Source of the DNA: Dryococelus australis
Taxonomy: Eukaryota > Arthropoda > Insecta > Phasmatodea > Phasmatidae
Direction: 5' to 3'
NCBI GenBank assembly: GCA_029891345.1
Contig: CM057000.1
Span: 138,740,663-138,804,662, forward strand
Length of the DNA stretch: 64,000 nt
The notes beneath the pieces are model-generated. The model was not told where the DNA came from, made no database searches, and saw only the letters and a program-made list of their open reading frames with translations. The translations under genes and the position numbers were made by a program. Positions 33,218 to 45,608 of the stretch are shown here, in pieces (position 1 is the stretch's first letter; each line of letters begins with the position of its first letter).

Positions 33218-33710
33218 ATGTATCTCTTGCCGAGTACGTATTCGTTACGGCGCCTCGTCTGTCAGCTGAACAGTCGACGACGTTGTCAGCCTGCACCAAT
33301 CAGAAGGGCGAAAATAGAGGATCGCTACAAGACAGTACGTACGCGTCGGTTCCTTTTCGTCCCTACAGTAAGCGGTGACCGTATTTTTACGTCACATGAA
33401 GGAGCACAATGGCTCGAAGCGAGGCGGACGCGTGTTGCTAAGGGAGCAATCGTCACATGCCGACACATCGCAATCATCTGTTTCAACACAATAAACGGAT
33501 GTGCATTCTCTCGAAAATGTTACAGCTTCTGAACACATCGCTGACATGACACCGTCCGTTCACCGCTTATTACTGTACTGACGACGACGAACGAACGCGC
33601 ACATGGTGGTATGCTACGATCGATGTTTCGTTGGATGGGCAGCAATTTATATTTAGTATATAAAAGCTTGGCGCAAGATAGAACGCGTTTCTCATTTCCG
33701 TAAGCGTAGT
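33218..33710 (+). promoter_or_regulatory. Candidate RNA polymerase II promoter
   Basis: A stretch with many CG dinucleotides carries a CCAAT box (33296-33300) and a CRE-like TACGTCAC (about 33389). It leads into a strong TATA box, TATATAAAAG, at 33657-33666. TCATTT at 33692-33697 matches the arthropod initiator TCAKTY, about 35 bases below the TATA core. A donor-like GTAAGC follows at 33700. This would give a very short first exon. No recognisable coding exon lies in the window downstream. The 104-codon frame at 33218-33532 has no known domain. Alternative: a chance arrangement in a CpG-rich segment. Confidence 0.35.
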
Positions 33711-33719
33711 AAGCACATA

Positions 33720-34370
33720 TCTTGCGTAAGACTCGTTAACTATTCGTGCACAATTTTATATATTAAATATAAATTGATACAATAATTTTAATTTGTAGTA
33801 AAGTTTATTAAGACTGTTCTACCGCGTCTTACAAGTTCTACATATTTTGTAACTGCTCGTATGATTATTTTTTATTTGTTTTGTTCATTTATAAATGAAA
33901 GCTTGGTTTTAAAAGGTGTTTTACAGTTAATTTATTTTTCACTTTTTAGTTTCGCCTATTTTTTTTATTGTATAGGTAGATTATTTTTATACGTTCACAG
34001 ACTCGTCCGTCATCAGTATCGCTCGCGACCAGGCGAGTTTCAGCGCACTCTTTTGGCGGGAAGTTGAACCGGCATGCTGAATATTCATTATTCATCTTAC
34101 ATGTGTGTGTATATGTCAATATATTTTGGCATTTAAATACAAGCTCATGCAGATCGGAATCTTTAAATTGTATTTCACATACACACACGCAGTCGATATT
34201 GAATTATTTCTTGTGTTTCAAAGTTTGGATGATATTTTACCCACACAACCATGTGTATATGAGGACTTCCCCGGCACTGAAACTCTACACGCCACCATTA
34301 ATCGACAACTTGTCCACCAAATACATCGTGAATGCTAGTGATTCAGTGGGCGCCGGACAGGCAGCTCACA
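33720..34370. other. No gene recognised
   Basis: A+T-rich DNA with short frames on both strands. If the promoter upstream is real, this would be first-intron sequence. Confidence 0.4.
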
Positions 34371-34378
34371 GACACCTA

Positions 34379-35798
34379 CACTCTAAATCGGAATCAGTTA
34401 TTTTTTACTGATTGTCAGTTGAAACTGCTCCATCCGGAATCGGTAGAAAACAAAACTATTAATCTCTTCAGTTAAATGAAATCCACAAATACAAACAGTA
34501 GAAAATCAGTTACTTATAGTCGATTAATGAAAAGCACGAGGATTAAAAACGGTGCATTACGGTTTGAAATAAATTAGATATACAATTATTTTGTCCCAAA
34601 ACAAAATTATTACATGTACAAGGAAATTTTGGAAGTGGTTGTTATCGAACTGCCGCCCCAGAATGCAACACATTCTCTTGAATACTTTTGGCTGATGTTC
34701 TACCAACTCTGCTGCTTTGCCACCGAAATAAACAGTTTCGTATTTGCGTAGTAACATATACTTACAATGACGAACGGCTGTATGTTTCGTAATGTGAAAG
34801 TACTTCATGTTGTCAAAATGTACACATATTATGCGCACGTAGGTACCTGCATGTCTTTGTAAGGCTCGAAAGTCATTCCAAGTTAAGTTTAGTTCAGATT
34901 GTGTGCTTTAAAATAGAAATATAGTGGTTTTAACTGCGTTGTCGGTGTTTTCTATGTATCTGCTATTTTACAATGAAACGAGATCTTACAGAATGAAACT
35001 GTTCTTTTGAAGAGACAGATTGACTAGTAATAATTGTGCTAATTAGACAGTGGTATTTTAGAAGCAGTGCAAAATTTATCAAATTTGTCGTTTCCTTATT
35101 ATTTGATCTGTTAACTTGTAGACCACAACTTTTGTTGGTGTAAATCCACCTTTCTTATTGAAGCACCGCACTATCGAGTCAGTAAAATATCACTGATCTA
35201 TCTGGCTCTAAAAATAACAATTTTAATTCTGTAGTGTCTTGTGGCATTGTAAAAATGGCGGATATTAGTGGACCTCGATAACCTCGTACATTGGAACCAC
35301 TCTTTTAACGAACAGAATCTGAACTAAACTAAAGATAGATTGACTTTCGAACTTTGCAAAGACATGTACTTGCACAGAAAATCTATATATTTCGACAACA
35401 AGAAATACTTCCACATCACGAAACTTACAGCAATATTTGACATTACATTTTGTGGTACAGTACCCATATTACGAGCTAACATGTGGCAGTGGATATGGCT
35501 GATCGTGAAATTTTCAGCATGTTTTGCTTTATGGGTGGAGGTTCGAGATCATCCACGCCCAAGAACGATATTGTGTTGACGATATTTGTATTCTGCGACA
35601 AAATAAATCGTACCTAACTTACATCAAATAGGAATGCTCTGTGCTTATTTATTATCCAACTATTAATATCTAGTTTTCTACTGCTTCAATTAGTAGATTT
35701 CTTTTAACTGATTAATTAGTGATATTTTTTCTACTGATTCCGGATGGAGCAGTATCAACTGACAATCAGTAAAAAATAACTGATTCCAATTTAGAGTG
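34379..35798. mobile_element. Foldback-like element with about 500-bp inverted arms
   Basis: The left end CACTCTAAATCGGAATCAGT and the right end (minus strand) CACTCTAAATTGGAATCAGT match at 69 of the first 72 bases. Homology continues inward in reverse sense: CAGTTAAATGAAATC against CAGTTAAAAGAAATC, then TGTGAAAGTACTTCATGTTG against TGTGGAAGTATTTCTTGTTG, then GTTTAGTTCAGATT on both. The arms are about 34379-34910 and 35310-35798, around a roughly 400-bp centre. Inner parts are more diverged than the tips. No transposase is visible. Frames in the arms are incidental. Confidence 0.8.
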
Positions 35799-35799
35799 T

Positions 35800-37880
35800 G
35801 CCGTACATACAAACAAGTGAAGTTAAATAAAAACTTGTAAAAAATGACTGCAAGTATTTTGTAGGAGATGTAAAATTATTAATTATAATTTACTCATTTG
35901 AATGTTTTAAAAATCAGAAAAAGCCATTTTCCAATTTAAAAAAATTATTGCAATATTAATTGTCAGACTTATGTGGTAATATGAACACATTTCTTAAAAT
36001 AAGTTTTCTAAATGCACCTAGAAATGTTAGCAGGGTTGTCGCTGAGAGTTTACTTATTTTGTAGGGTAGCGAACTGTCATTAGCTACAGAACGTATTTCC
36101 CACACTGTGGTGTAATATTGTGCTAACTACCAAACTTGTAGAAACGGAATTTAAATTATGAAACAATTTGAAAGACTTGCCTTCTTAATGAATAAATTGT
36201 AAAGATAACCGATTAAAATATAAAGTACACTACGTGACATTTTCTCATGAATCCTGGTATAGCAAGAAATCTTGAAAATCTTAATGTTGAATATTTATTA
36301 TAAAATCATATACTAAAAAGTGCACTGATAAGGGGATAAAATGTAGAAAATTACTTTTGACGTGGCCGCATGCTCTAAGAAAGTTACGTTTAATATTTTC
36401 GTTTTTAAATCTACTGCATTGGGAAAAAACATTTTCTTTAAACGCCGTGGCCTCAGGCATGGCAGGCAGCACTCTTATGGGCGATATGTTTCGAAGAATG
36501 TTCTAAATGACAATATTGCAAGACCTTATGCAATGTCTGGCGTGTTCTGGGAAAACAGGGCTTGTTTGATTTACCGCGTCGGAATTATTCCATTCCGTAC
36601 TTCACTCTGCCAAAGATTCTCGCGTATATCCAGTGACCATGGAACATTACTTATATAACATTATATCGTTGTTACTATACATAAAGCCCAAAATGGTATT
36701 ATGAAATAATAATGTTACGGTTCGTACCCAGCTTAAAAAATAGTTTATTTTTTAAAAGTATTTCGAATTATATTAAATATATTTAAAAACGTAACATTGG
36801 CTAATACGTCCCGTGTTATTTATAATATGTTTACTACAACTCGGCAAATCCTTGGTACACATGATATGGTACAATATATTCTTGGCAAATAATAAAACCG
36901 CGCCAGTATTTAAATAACAGTGTTAAATTTTAGATGTGGAACTAACATAGCAAGAAAAATGTTTTTACTGTAATATAAAAAATACATTTTTTTGATGTGA
37001 CTAACAGTATAAGTATGAATTAAACAACTTATCAGGATGAAGCATCACTCTGACGATGTACAGATTTAAGTACGATGGCAAAGGCCTTAAAATGTGACCA
37101 TAGATATATGAAGGTGTTACATATATGCAAGGATACGTACTACAAATATGTAGCAGTACCTTTCTCATACAGACCTCATGACACCATAAGATGACGGATA
37201 GCTTCACAATAAATATTCTTTACTCTAGTTACAGTTCACCTCGTTTCATCATACGCAATATGGTAATACACTTTAGTCTTATGTCACACGACTGCTAGTT
37301 TAAACACGGCTAGACTGAAGACTGTGCAGTCTAATTATGAACTGTGTTAACAATCAGTTTCAGAAATACACTAAAAGCTACTAAAAATGATGTTACCTTT
37401 CACATTTGTAGCGCTGGTACGGCATTGTTAATGTTCGTGATCTTGTACAGTACTCACCTGCAAGAAAGAAAACATAATTATAAGAACAACATTTAATAAA
37501 ATTCGTTTGTATTATTGAAGCATACAGGTTTATTTAATGTTACCATATGTTCGTTAAACTGCTGAAATCACATGGCTTGGATGAATACAAGGCAACACGA
37601 AACCGGTTGCGATTACCCGAAAAAAAAAAAAATTCTCAATATGACTGCTTGAAATTACAGCAAGATTGTTTGAATAAACGTTAGGATTTTTCACAAGCAT
37701 TTACATGTCGCTCAGAGAATAAACTATTTATAAAGGTGGTGTTCTGAAGGGAAAGTCGAACCACTTGATATCAACAAAGTGTGCAAATAGGGCATATTAC
37801 GTTAGCATATGGAAAGGGATAAGGTTAATTTGATACTCTTATCCAGTAAGGTGTAAACAATTATCACCTCGTGAGATGAA
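35800..37880. other. No gene; A+T-rich DNA
   Basis: Two kilobases without recognisable coding sequence or repeat ends. The 98-codon frame at 36362-36658 has no domain. Confidence 0.45.
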
Positions 37881-37887
37881 AATTATC

Positions 37888-39179
37888 CACTGTAAAGAAA
37901 GTTGGGGTCGAGTAATTTCGTTTTACAACGTTGTACAGCTTGCTTGTCGAGTTACACGACATGACAAAACTAAACATAATTTCGTATTCAAAACTGCTGG
38001 CAATGAGACCATTTTCGTCGAGCAAGCCGTTCATTTTGATTTGCCGTGTAGTGTCTGGAATAACATTAATAAGTTCACGATAACAGTTATTTTTGGTACT
38101 TTTACAAGAAAAGTGCTTTGTAAAACTACAAAGAGTTTTCTTGTAAAATCTGCAGAACATTTATTTGTAAAATTACAAATAATAACCTTGTATTACAATT
38201 CACATTTTTGAGAAGTGTACACAAAGTAATTTTTTCTTCTGTAAAACAAATGTTATAAATTAATAATAGCGAATAACTGACAACATTTTTTGTCTGAATA
38301 TAATTTACGAAAAATAAATTTACATTTTGCCATCACGCAACTAGATTCTGCACCCCTTGTATAATTAGTTGGCACCTTTAACCACAAGACCAACTTAACT
38401 TACAATATTTAAGTATATTTTTAAAGTAAATATAATTTCAAGTACATATTAATGATTATATTTGGTTAAAAAGAATATGTATAGGCTGTTCACGGTAAAG
38501 TAAGCACTTTTGAGACCCTGTTTGCTTTTTCTTTCCAGCCATTTTTTTTATCCTTTAACCCCTTTCTTAAATAAATAATGTTATGCAAGTAATAAACGCA
38601 GTGTTTATATTCCCTCGCACTCGCAAGTTAACTTCTAATGCTAAAATAAAATATATTTATTGACTCTTATTCTAAATGAGAGGACTTTTAAAAGTGCTCA
38701 CATTGCCGTGACTGACCTATATCTATACTTCGTTCATTTTAAGAGTTCCGTGGCCGAATAAAAAGATTTGGACGGCTCTTAACAACGCGCTATTGAGACC
38801 CGATTTAAGAGTTCTGCGTAGCTAGGAAACATTAACAATAGTAATGAATAAATAATACGGTCACATTTCATTATGATCATTTGAGTGGTTTTAAGTGTTT
38901 TACGTTATTCAAACTTGCAATACGTTTATTTTCACACTCAGTTACACTTTACATCCCCCATAGTTTTTGCACAAAGAGCTATATACGGTTTTAAGTTGTT
39001 GATTGTCCGCCATTTTTGTGAAGCTCGTGGAAACTGACCAGTATAGTACAAACATATCTTGAGGTATAAACAAACACGTATAAAAGAGTACTTTTATACG
39101 AGAAATCTTCGTTTTATTACAAGAATTTGTAATATTACAAAGAATTTCTCAGTAAAAAAAAATACATTCTTTTACAGTG
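37888..39179. mobile_element. Possible MITE-like element with CACTGTAAA ends, interrupted
   Basis: The left end reads CACTGTAAAGAAAGT and the right end, on the minus strand, CACTGTAAAAGAATGT. Near both ends are TTTTACAAGAAAA and TTGTAAAACTACAAAG-type motifs (38100-38170 and 39110-39160). An AGGCTG MITE is inserted at 38483. Flanks do not show an obvious target duplication, so the pairing of ends is tentative. Confidence 0.4.
38483..38718 (+). mobile_element. MITE family AGGCTG, short form
   Basis: It starts AGGCTGTTCACGGTAAAGTA and ends GTGCTCACATTGCCGTGACT then GACCTATA. The interior is nearly that of the copy at 11210. Length 236 bp. TATA-type flanks lie on both sides. Confidence 0.85.
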
Positions 39180-39367
39180 TATGCATTGAGAAAGATGCCA
39201 GAATAGTTGGAAGAACGTTATCGAGTATATCTTGAGTCTTTCAAGTAACGTTAAAAGACGTTCCAAAACTTTCGTAGAACTTTGCTAGGATGTTCAAAAA
39301 CAAGAAACTATGGAATTTCAACATTTTACTTTGAATCAGCCATACCCAACGATGTAGAATACTATAG

Positions 39368-39740
39368 TGCATTCATGTTTACTTCTAACTTTTCTGAAGC
39401 CATGGTAAAGTTATACTTTCAGAAAATACTTCCGTGTCAAACAAACAACGTTTAACTAAGTCTAGGAAATTCCGCCAAAGGGACAACGCAACTCATCTGA
39501 GCTCACTCAGTTTTATATTATTTTTCAAAATAACTTATTCTTACTAGGCATTACCAGCAAGAATATTTTCGCTCTGTTTCTTTACGCATTAATTATGAAT
39601 AAAGTACTGTAATTTATAGATGAACGTAACAAAAAATAAGGCACTTTTCACCAAAAGACGTGTTTAAAATTGCTGTGATACATTACATATTTAGGAAACA
39701 ACAGAACATATACGTGAGGTCATTTGTCAAACGTTTGATC
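39368..39740 (+). repeat. Repeat family C, uninterrupted copy
   Basis: TTCTGAAGCCATGGTAAAGT, CTTACTAGGCATTACC near 39542, and AAAATAAGGCACTTTTC with ATTACATATTTAGGAAACA. It supplies the unbroken order of blocks for comparison with 11612-12470. Confidence 0.55.
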
Positions 39741-39744
39741 AAAA

Positions 39745-42700
39745 ACAGAGAGGATATAACGCAAATATAATATAAACCACAATTAAATGCAGTATCATTA
39801 CAATGCTGCCTAACTGTAGACACATATTTACTTTCAACTGCCAAATGTGTGCAGACGTACACCTCCTGTCGAAGAAGGCCTTTGATATATTTTCGCATTA
39901 ATTTTACTAACTTTATGGTAATTATTATATATCTAACTTGAAGACCAGTTTGATGCCGTGGGTCAGTAATTCTTAAATTATTCGCTTAACGAAGCCACCA
40001 AATCTATATTATTGACTTCGTGCCTTCGAATTTGAATGCCATTCCACAAAAAATAATAATGCCCATGGTTCTTGATCGATATTAAATAAAAAATAAAAAA
40101 AACGTAAATAAGTTGAGTGAAATAAGGTACAGGCCTATCTAGGTTGTCTATACATTTAACCAGCTGGGCCATTATCACTCATTATGCAGAGGTGCATCAC
40201 AATTATACAATTTGTTACAAAATATTCGAACTTCCACTGTTTCCCGTGGTCTAGAAATTGTTACAATGATGTAAATGACAGCACAACCAAAGCATACAAG
40301 ACTGAGTTATAGAAACAGTACTTTGCTATCTCCCTCTACAAACTCAACACTAATTCCGGAATCTCCAGAAGGTAGGTAACATTTTAAAAACCTTATGGAA
40401 TTATGTGGCTAATTTTTATATATGAAAGTTTGTAAAGCGAGCAATTGTTGCTATAAGATATCACCTTTAATAGTAATACAAGCGGATCAAATTGGTTTAT
40501 GTTTACAGTTAATTAATTACACTACGTCCATATATGAGGAAATTTTAATTCCAAGGAAGAATGCGAGTATTAGCTATCCGGGTAATTATACGAGCAATTA
40601 GAAAATCTCTTGCAAACAAGCGACGGAGCCGTGCATCGTTCTGACAAATTAAAAATTATAACTGCAGTAAAGCATGATTAGTGGCCTCCAATGATATTAA
40701 ATATAACTTAATCACTCTGGTACATTTGAGCATTACCACATATACATAAATTATTTTATTCTATAATAATTCTTTAGCAAAATATGGCAACGCATTTCCA
40801 TACGCGAGTTTAATACAGTAGCTTCGGTCAATAAATAATCTGAAACATTTCGCTTTGTGTAGCGGGAATCTGAATCATTGCATTTTGTCGTTTGGAATAG
40901 TACTTATCGTATTTCTTCGTCTCAGACCTCCCCCGATTTAATGAGAAAACGTTTCAGAAAAATTATTGCTCCATTATGGTAGCCCGGAACCGTGTAAACA
41001 AAATATGAGGCAGTGAACAAAAGTTAAAGACGAAAATGGCTGGAACAAACAGAAATCTCTTCCCTAGAAAAAAAAAGATAAGAAAATGGCAGAAATCCCA
41101 GGAGAGAGGAAATAAATATGAGTGTGACGATGGAGGAGAGAAATTGAAGCCAGGGAGGATTATTCGAAAGAGAAATAACACTGCGCGGAGATATTTGAAA
41201 ATAATTGGTGTTGATTCAGAATTTCACAGACTCGCGTACAAAAAAGAAATGTTAGCTGCGTCAGTTAGGGTTTGAAATCATGTCGCGTGCATTGAACAGG
41301 CAAGTGTAACTAGTCTCGTAAATATTTACTAACAAAAATATTTTTTTCTCCACAAACTGTGTCTGTAAATACTGTCCAGGACAAAAATTATTGGTTTGAA
41401 TGATTATCATTTCCTAGCTCTGTACACGCTGCTCCAACACACTTTATTCCATTCCCACTTATTTTCGAACACAAATTTACAATGGCAAAGGACCTCAAGC
41501 AAATAACTTACTGTGAACTGCATTATCCCGGTGTTTGTTTTGAAAATATCTAAAGTTCTTAAATATGTTTTTTCAGTTAAATTTATTTTATATTATAATT
41601 CTGCCTTTGACACTTTCAGATTAAATAGTTTACAAGTCCGATAAGAAAAAAAACGCCGAAATTTCTAACGCTCGCAATCTCTTGGATAAATATATAATTA
41701 TTTCCCAGTTCGTAGACCAAAGTATTGAATTACACGACACCAGAGATGATAACTACGAAATAAACCGAGTTTCAAAACCATATGTTTATAAATGAAACAG
41801 AAGTTTCATCATATTTTCGTGCTGTTTTTCCCGGATTGTCTTTATGTTTTTGTATATTTATGACACATGAACAACTCACGATAATTGAAAACTGACAACC
41901 CAAGCGAAAATTGATTAAGCACGTTTATTGTATTCCAGTAAAATGTTACCACCAAAAGTAACATGAAAAAGTACCTCATATGAATATTCCATACCTCTTT
42001 CATAAATTGTAGTGTGTCTACTATTTCTGTTCCGGTCTATAACAAAGCGCAGTTTACACTTTGATGTAATGATACACAAATATTTCGTAGTTAAGGGGGA
42101 TATTAAGGGCCTATAGTGTCAATTTTAAGTTTAACTAATTCTAATCGCCTTTCTCTATAACGATTCATAATACTGCAATACCATTTTTACCGAATGTACA
42201 TCCGTAACTCGTACGCTCAATTACTTATTTTCATGAAGATGCAATATGTATAAAGTAAGATATAGTTTAAATAGTAGTGTGATTTCGTTATTTTATCCAT
42301 AATTTTTTATTTTTATATTGATATTATTTGTCTTGCCGCTATCATTGTAAATCCACGTCAGTGCAATATTGTAATGAATAAGTTGTACAAATTTCAAAGT
42401 TAAGAGCTGAAGCGGTTCCTACAATATTGTAAAACACATGCAAGAAAATGTAGTTTTGTTTTCAGAAATCGCAACCAAAATAACATAACTTTTAAATGAA
42501 GACATCAACCAAAACCCTCCAGCACTGTAACGCTAATCTCATGGGATAAGGGTCTAGTATCACGCTGGCTCTTTTCTAACCCAGCGAAGAGCAGCATCTG
42601 GCCGTGGCTTCGATTCCACAAGTGTACGAAACACTTGCTCGTAGATGGTGACCGACACAGCTTGGACAGCTACCCAGAGCTGGATCTTGGGTGCGGATGA

Positions 42701-43445
42701 ACCTCCCTACCACGTCCCATAAATTCTTGATGAGTAGAGGCTTGAAGAATTCGTGGAGTCAATTAGGGACAAGCTAGAATACACAACACGTACGTTTATA
42801 TAACTTCAACCATTGGTCCACACGGTGTCTGACACCTCCTGGAGGACGCTGGCCCAATCGTCGCCTTCCACTGTGACAGCAGACAACCAATGTGCAGTTG
42901 ATATCGGCATATATGTACGTAAGACTGTAGAGTATAGTCTGCAGGTCATTGAAGTCGTGAATATTTCAGGTGTGTCTGTTTATGGGGTTCATTAGGTTAA
43001 GTTACCTTACATTAGATTAAATTAGGTTAAACCATTGTGAATAGGTAACCTTATACATTAGAGGTGGGCATTGGCACATTTGGCCACAATTTAGACTACA
43101 AGCCAACGTGAAGCAAGCAAATGAATTTCAAACACAAATAGTTTCAATATGGAATTTTATTTTATTTTTTTCGAAATTTAAAAATCGAAGTAGAGTTACA
43201 AATCACAAACACTCTGTATTCAACACCGTTCTTACACTAACCTGACTATAATATAAACATTTATTTACTCATTTTGCAGCCACCTCCACAGCACACAATG
43301 CTGCTATTTCTTGCTACTGAGCCCAGATGATAGTCTACTGGATAGCGAGTTCTCAAATATAGAATCGTTACTCCACCGCAAGTTTCTTTCCGATTCAAGA
43401 TCAATTGGACTGGCAGCAGGAATACGCTCTACATCTGAATAAGTG
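39745..43445. other. No gene recognised; A+T-rich, some mixed patches
   Basis: About 3.7 kb. A 79-codon Lys/Arg-rich frame (41036-41275) and a 60-codon frame (42813-42995) have no recognised motif. A GTTAGGTTAA-type degenerate tract lies at about 42990-43040. Intergenic or intronic. Confidence 0.45.
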
Positions 43446-43452
43446 AGAATTT

Positions 43453-43692
43453 CACTGTTTCAATCAGTCAGACGTACCTAAATGATACATCAGTCACTTC
43501 AGTGAATGTAACTGATTAACCAGTGAAAAAAATGCCATATTTCCTTCACTGATTGATTCAGTGACATTTCCCGCTGATTCGTTAGTCATTTTGTCACTGT
43601 TTACTCAGTGGTAATTTTTGACTGATGGATCTGTCGAACATCTGAGCAACTTGCTCCGTTTCTAATTATTTTTGACTAATGTATCAGTGAAA
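43453..43692. repeat. Subterminal-repeat-rich element (CACTG/CAGTGA motifs)
   Basis: CACTG or its complement recurs about ten times, with TTTCACTGTTTCAATCAGTC on the left and, on the minus strand, GTTTCACTGATACATTAGTC on the right. The motif composition is close to the tips of the foldback element at 34379, so it may be a short relative. Confidence 0.4.
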
Positions 43693-43699
43693 CGGCTTG

Positions 43700-44480
43700 C
43701 AAAAAATGGCCGTTAAACGTGTAGTAACAACGAATAAGCTAATAAAACTGATACAAAATACTTTCTAAAATATGTTTTGTCTTTCAAAAAGCCATTTTTC
43801 GAGTTAATATGAACACACAGCCTTTCATTACGTTTCATTTCGATTACACGTAATCGTCACAGCACTCTGTTTGAAGTTTTAAACTGTATTTAATGTGGTG
43901 AAGAGTGTGTTCTATTGGTTTTAACAATCCTGATGGTACCAATAAATCCAAACACGAAAAAAATGAGCATACATCTTCAAAGTACACAATTTCGCAGCGG
44001 AACTATAAGACATACATTTTCCTTTCGTAACTTCAACTTGGCGTGGTAGCTCAGGTGGCAAGACAGCGGCCTAGAGACGAAGGATGAGCGTGTTCAATCC
44101 CGGAGACCTACGAAGCTTTTTTTTAAATTACGGTAAATTGCACAATATGAATAGTAAACTATCGTAAATATATTTATTTCACGTATTTGTTAGACTACAT
44201 TCAACAGAAGAAATGACTACCTCCCTAAGTGTACTTAGAGCTAGTCTGAACTATGAAGAGCAAGGGAAAAACTGCCAAGAGAGACGCAAAAACCCTTGCG
44301 ACAGAAGTAAAAATTTCAAAAAATATTGCACGCGTTAATTTTAATAAAATAAAATAGAATGCTACAGGAGACAGAGCGTTTGGAAAATATGCTCTTGGTT
44401 AACAGAGTTGGAAAAACTAGTAGAGATGAGGCGGGAGCTTAGTGAGCTGCCACTTCGAGTGCACTCGCGTGTTTCGACCG
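43700..44480. other. No gene; contains a tRNA-like segment
   Basis: A+T-rich DNA flanking the tRNA-like segment at 44040-44115. No other feature. Confidence 0.4.
44040..44115 (+). repeat. tRNA pseudogene or SINE head
   Basis: GGCGTGGTAGCTCAGGTGGC holds a good A box (TAGCTCAGGTGG), and GTGTTCAATCCC is a B-box-like sequence about 50 bases later. The 3' acceptor strand does not pair with GGCGTGG, so a functional tRNA is unlikely. T-rich sequence follows directly, as in a Pol III terminator. Confidence 0.5.
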
Positions 44481-44484
44481 CTAA

Positions 44485-44909
44485 AGGCTGTTCACGATAA
44501 AGTGAGCACTATTGAAATCAACCTTAGAAAAAATAGTCTCTGCTCCTGCCTGCATATATTTTAGCGGGCACAATGAGTGACATGCGCCCAGTAAAGTTGG
44601 TAACGATGGAGGGGGAAGTAGTTCCATATATTAACGTCGAACAAAAAAGTGTTAGTTAACCATTTGTGATAACTTAAATTATTTCTCTCGCTTTCTGTAT
44701 TTTTTAATGCATCGAATTGCAGAAATTTTCAGATTTGTGAAATATTAACTTTTCTAATAATTTCACAGTTTCACTTGACCGACGTGTGAATATAGTGACG
44801 AGGCCCATGGCAATGTTAATTTTACATAAGGCGGAAGAACACACGACGTGTATACAAGTAGATCTTAAGCAGGGATTTCAAAAGTGCTCATTTTTACCGT
44901 GAACAGCCT
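44485..44909 (-). mobile_element. MITE family AGGCTG, long form
   Basis: AGGCTGTTCACGATAAAGTG at the start and, on the minus strand, AGGCTGTTCACGGTAAAAAT at the end. The interior matches the reverse of 32771-33192: GCGCCCAGTAAAGTTGGTAA, CAGTTTCACTTGACCGACG and TAGATCTTAAGCAGGG. Length 425 bp. Confidence 0.88.
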
Positions 44910-44919
44910 ATATAATATT

Positions 44920-45240
44920 TAAGAGTTGGTCAGAACTTAAAGTGATTTATCGAGGATGTTATGTGAATAATTTGAACTAACAGAGAAGATAAAAAAAATA
45001 TTGTATAGAGGGATGATTTATCAAAGACTAAAGACTGTTTTTCATAAATTATTAGAGCTTTAAATTGCCAGCTTGCCCTATCCTAGGAGAGTGTAATTTT
45101 GCATCTGCATGTAAAAGCAACAACATGACAAACCAGAATGCCCATCCTCATGTAGGAACACTCTGGGTGTCGACGTCTCAATTCAGTTAAACTCGTGGAA
45201 GAATCTGCACTGGATGACGAAATGCTAATCACCTCAGGTC
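44920..45240. other. No gene; probable 3' flank of the Tc1 remnant
   Basis: A+T-rich to 45120, then mixed DNA that may be the decayed C-terminal coding end of the transposase at 45245. Confidence 0.35.
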
Positions 45241-45244
45241 CATC

Positions 45245-45572
45245 AAACCATTCATATCGGTGAACTCCTCAGAATGCTACTCGAACAAATTCTGGACAAC
45301 TTGTGCCCGATGGCACAGCGCATTGTCCTTCTGGAATACCCTTCGTTTTGGTGGCACGTGAAGTCCGTTAAGGGCTGCAATGCAATGTCATGATCAGCAC
45401 ACACACACGCTGAGAGAAAATCGAACGAAATATTTGTTTGTATATGGTCAAATATATGTTTGGTTTCCCTAACGAAATATTTTGTTGAGTAAACAAAATT
45501 TGAAAAGCAACAAAATAACTTTTGTTCGTCTAACAAAATTATGTTTGAATAAACAAAACGTCTGTGCTTGGC

Positions 45573-45608
<36 letters not shown>

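Noticed and set aside
33218-33532. 104-codon frame in the CpG-containing stretch
   Set aside because: No similarity recognised. It lies upstream of the TATA box and so is unlikely to be translated from it.
36362-36658. 98-codon frame
   Set aside because: No motif, no codon pattern distinct from the surroundings, and no supporting splice or promoter signals.
41036-41275. 79-codon Lys/Arg-rich frame
   Set aside because: Purine-rich stretch without a recognisable domain, promoter or splice context.
44040-44115. Functional tRNA gene
   Set aside because: Good A box, but the acceptor stem does not pair and the B box is imperfect. Kept only as tRNA-like.
45574-45604. Poly-A tail of a processed pseudogene
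   Set aside because: No coding-like sequence precedes it on either strand. It lies inside a family F element.
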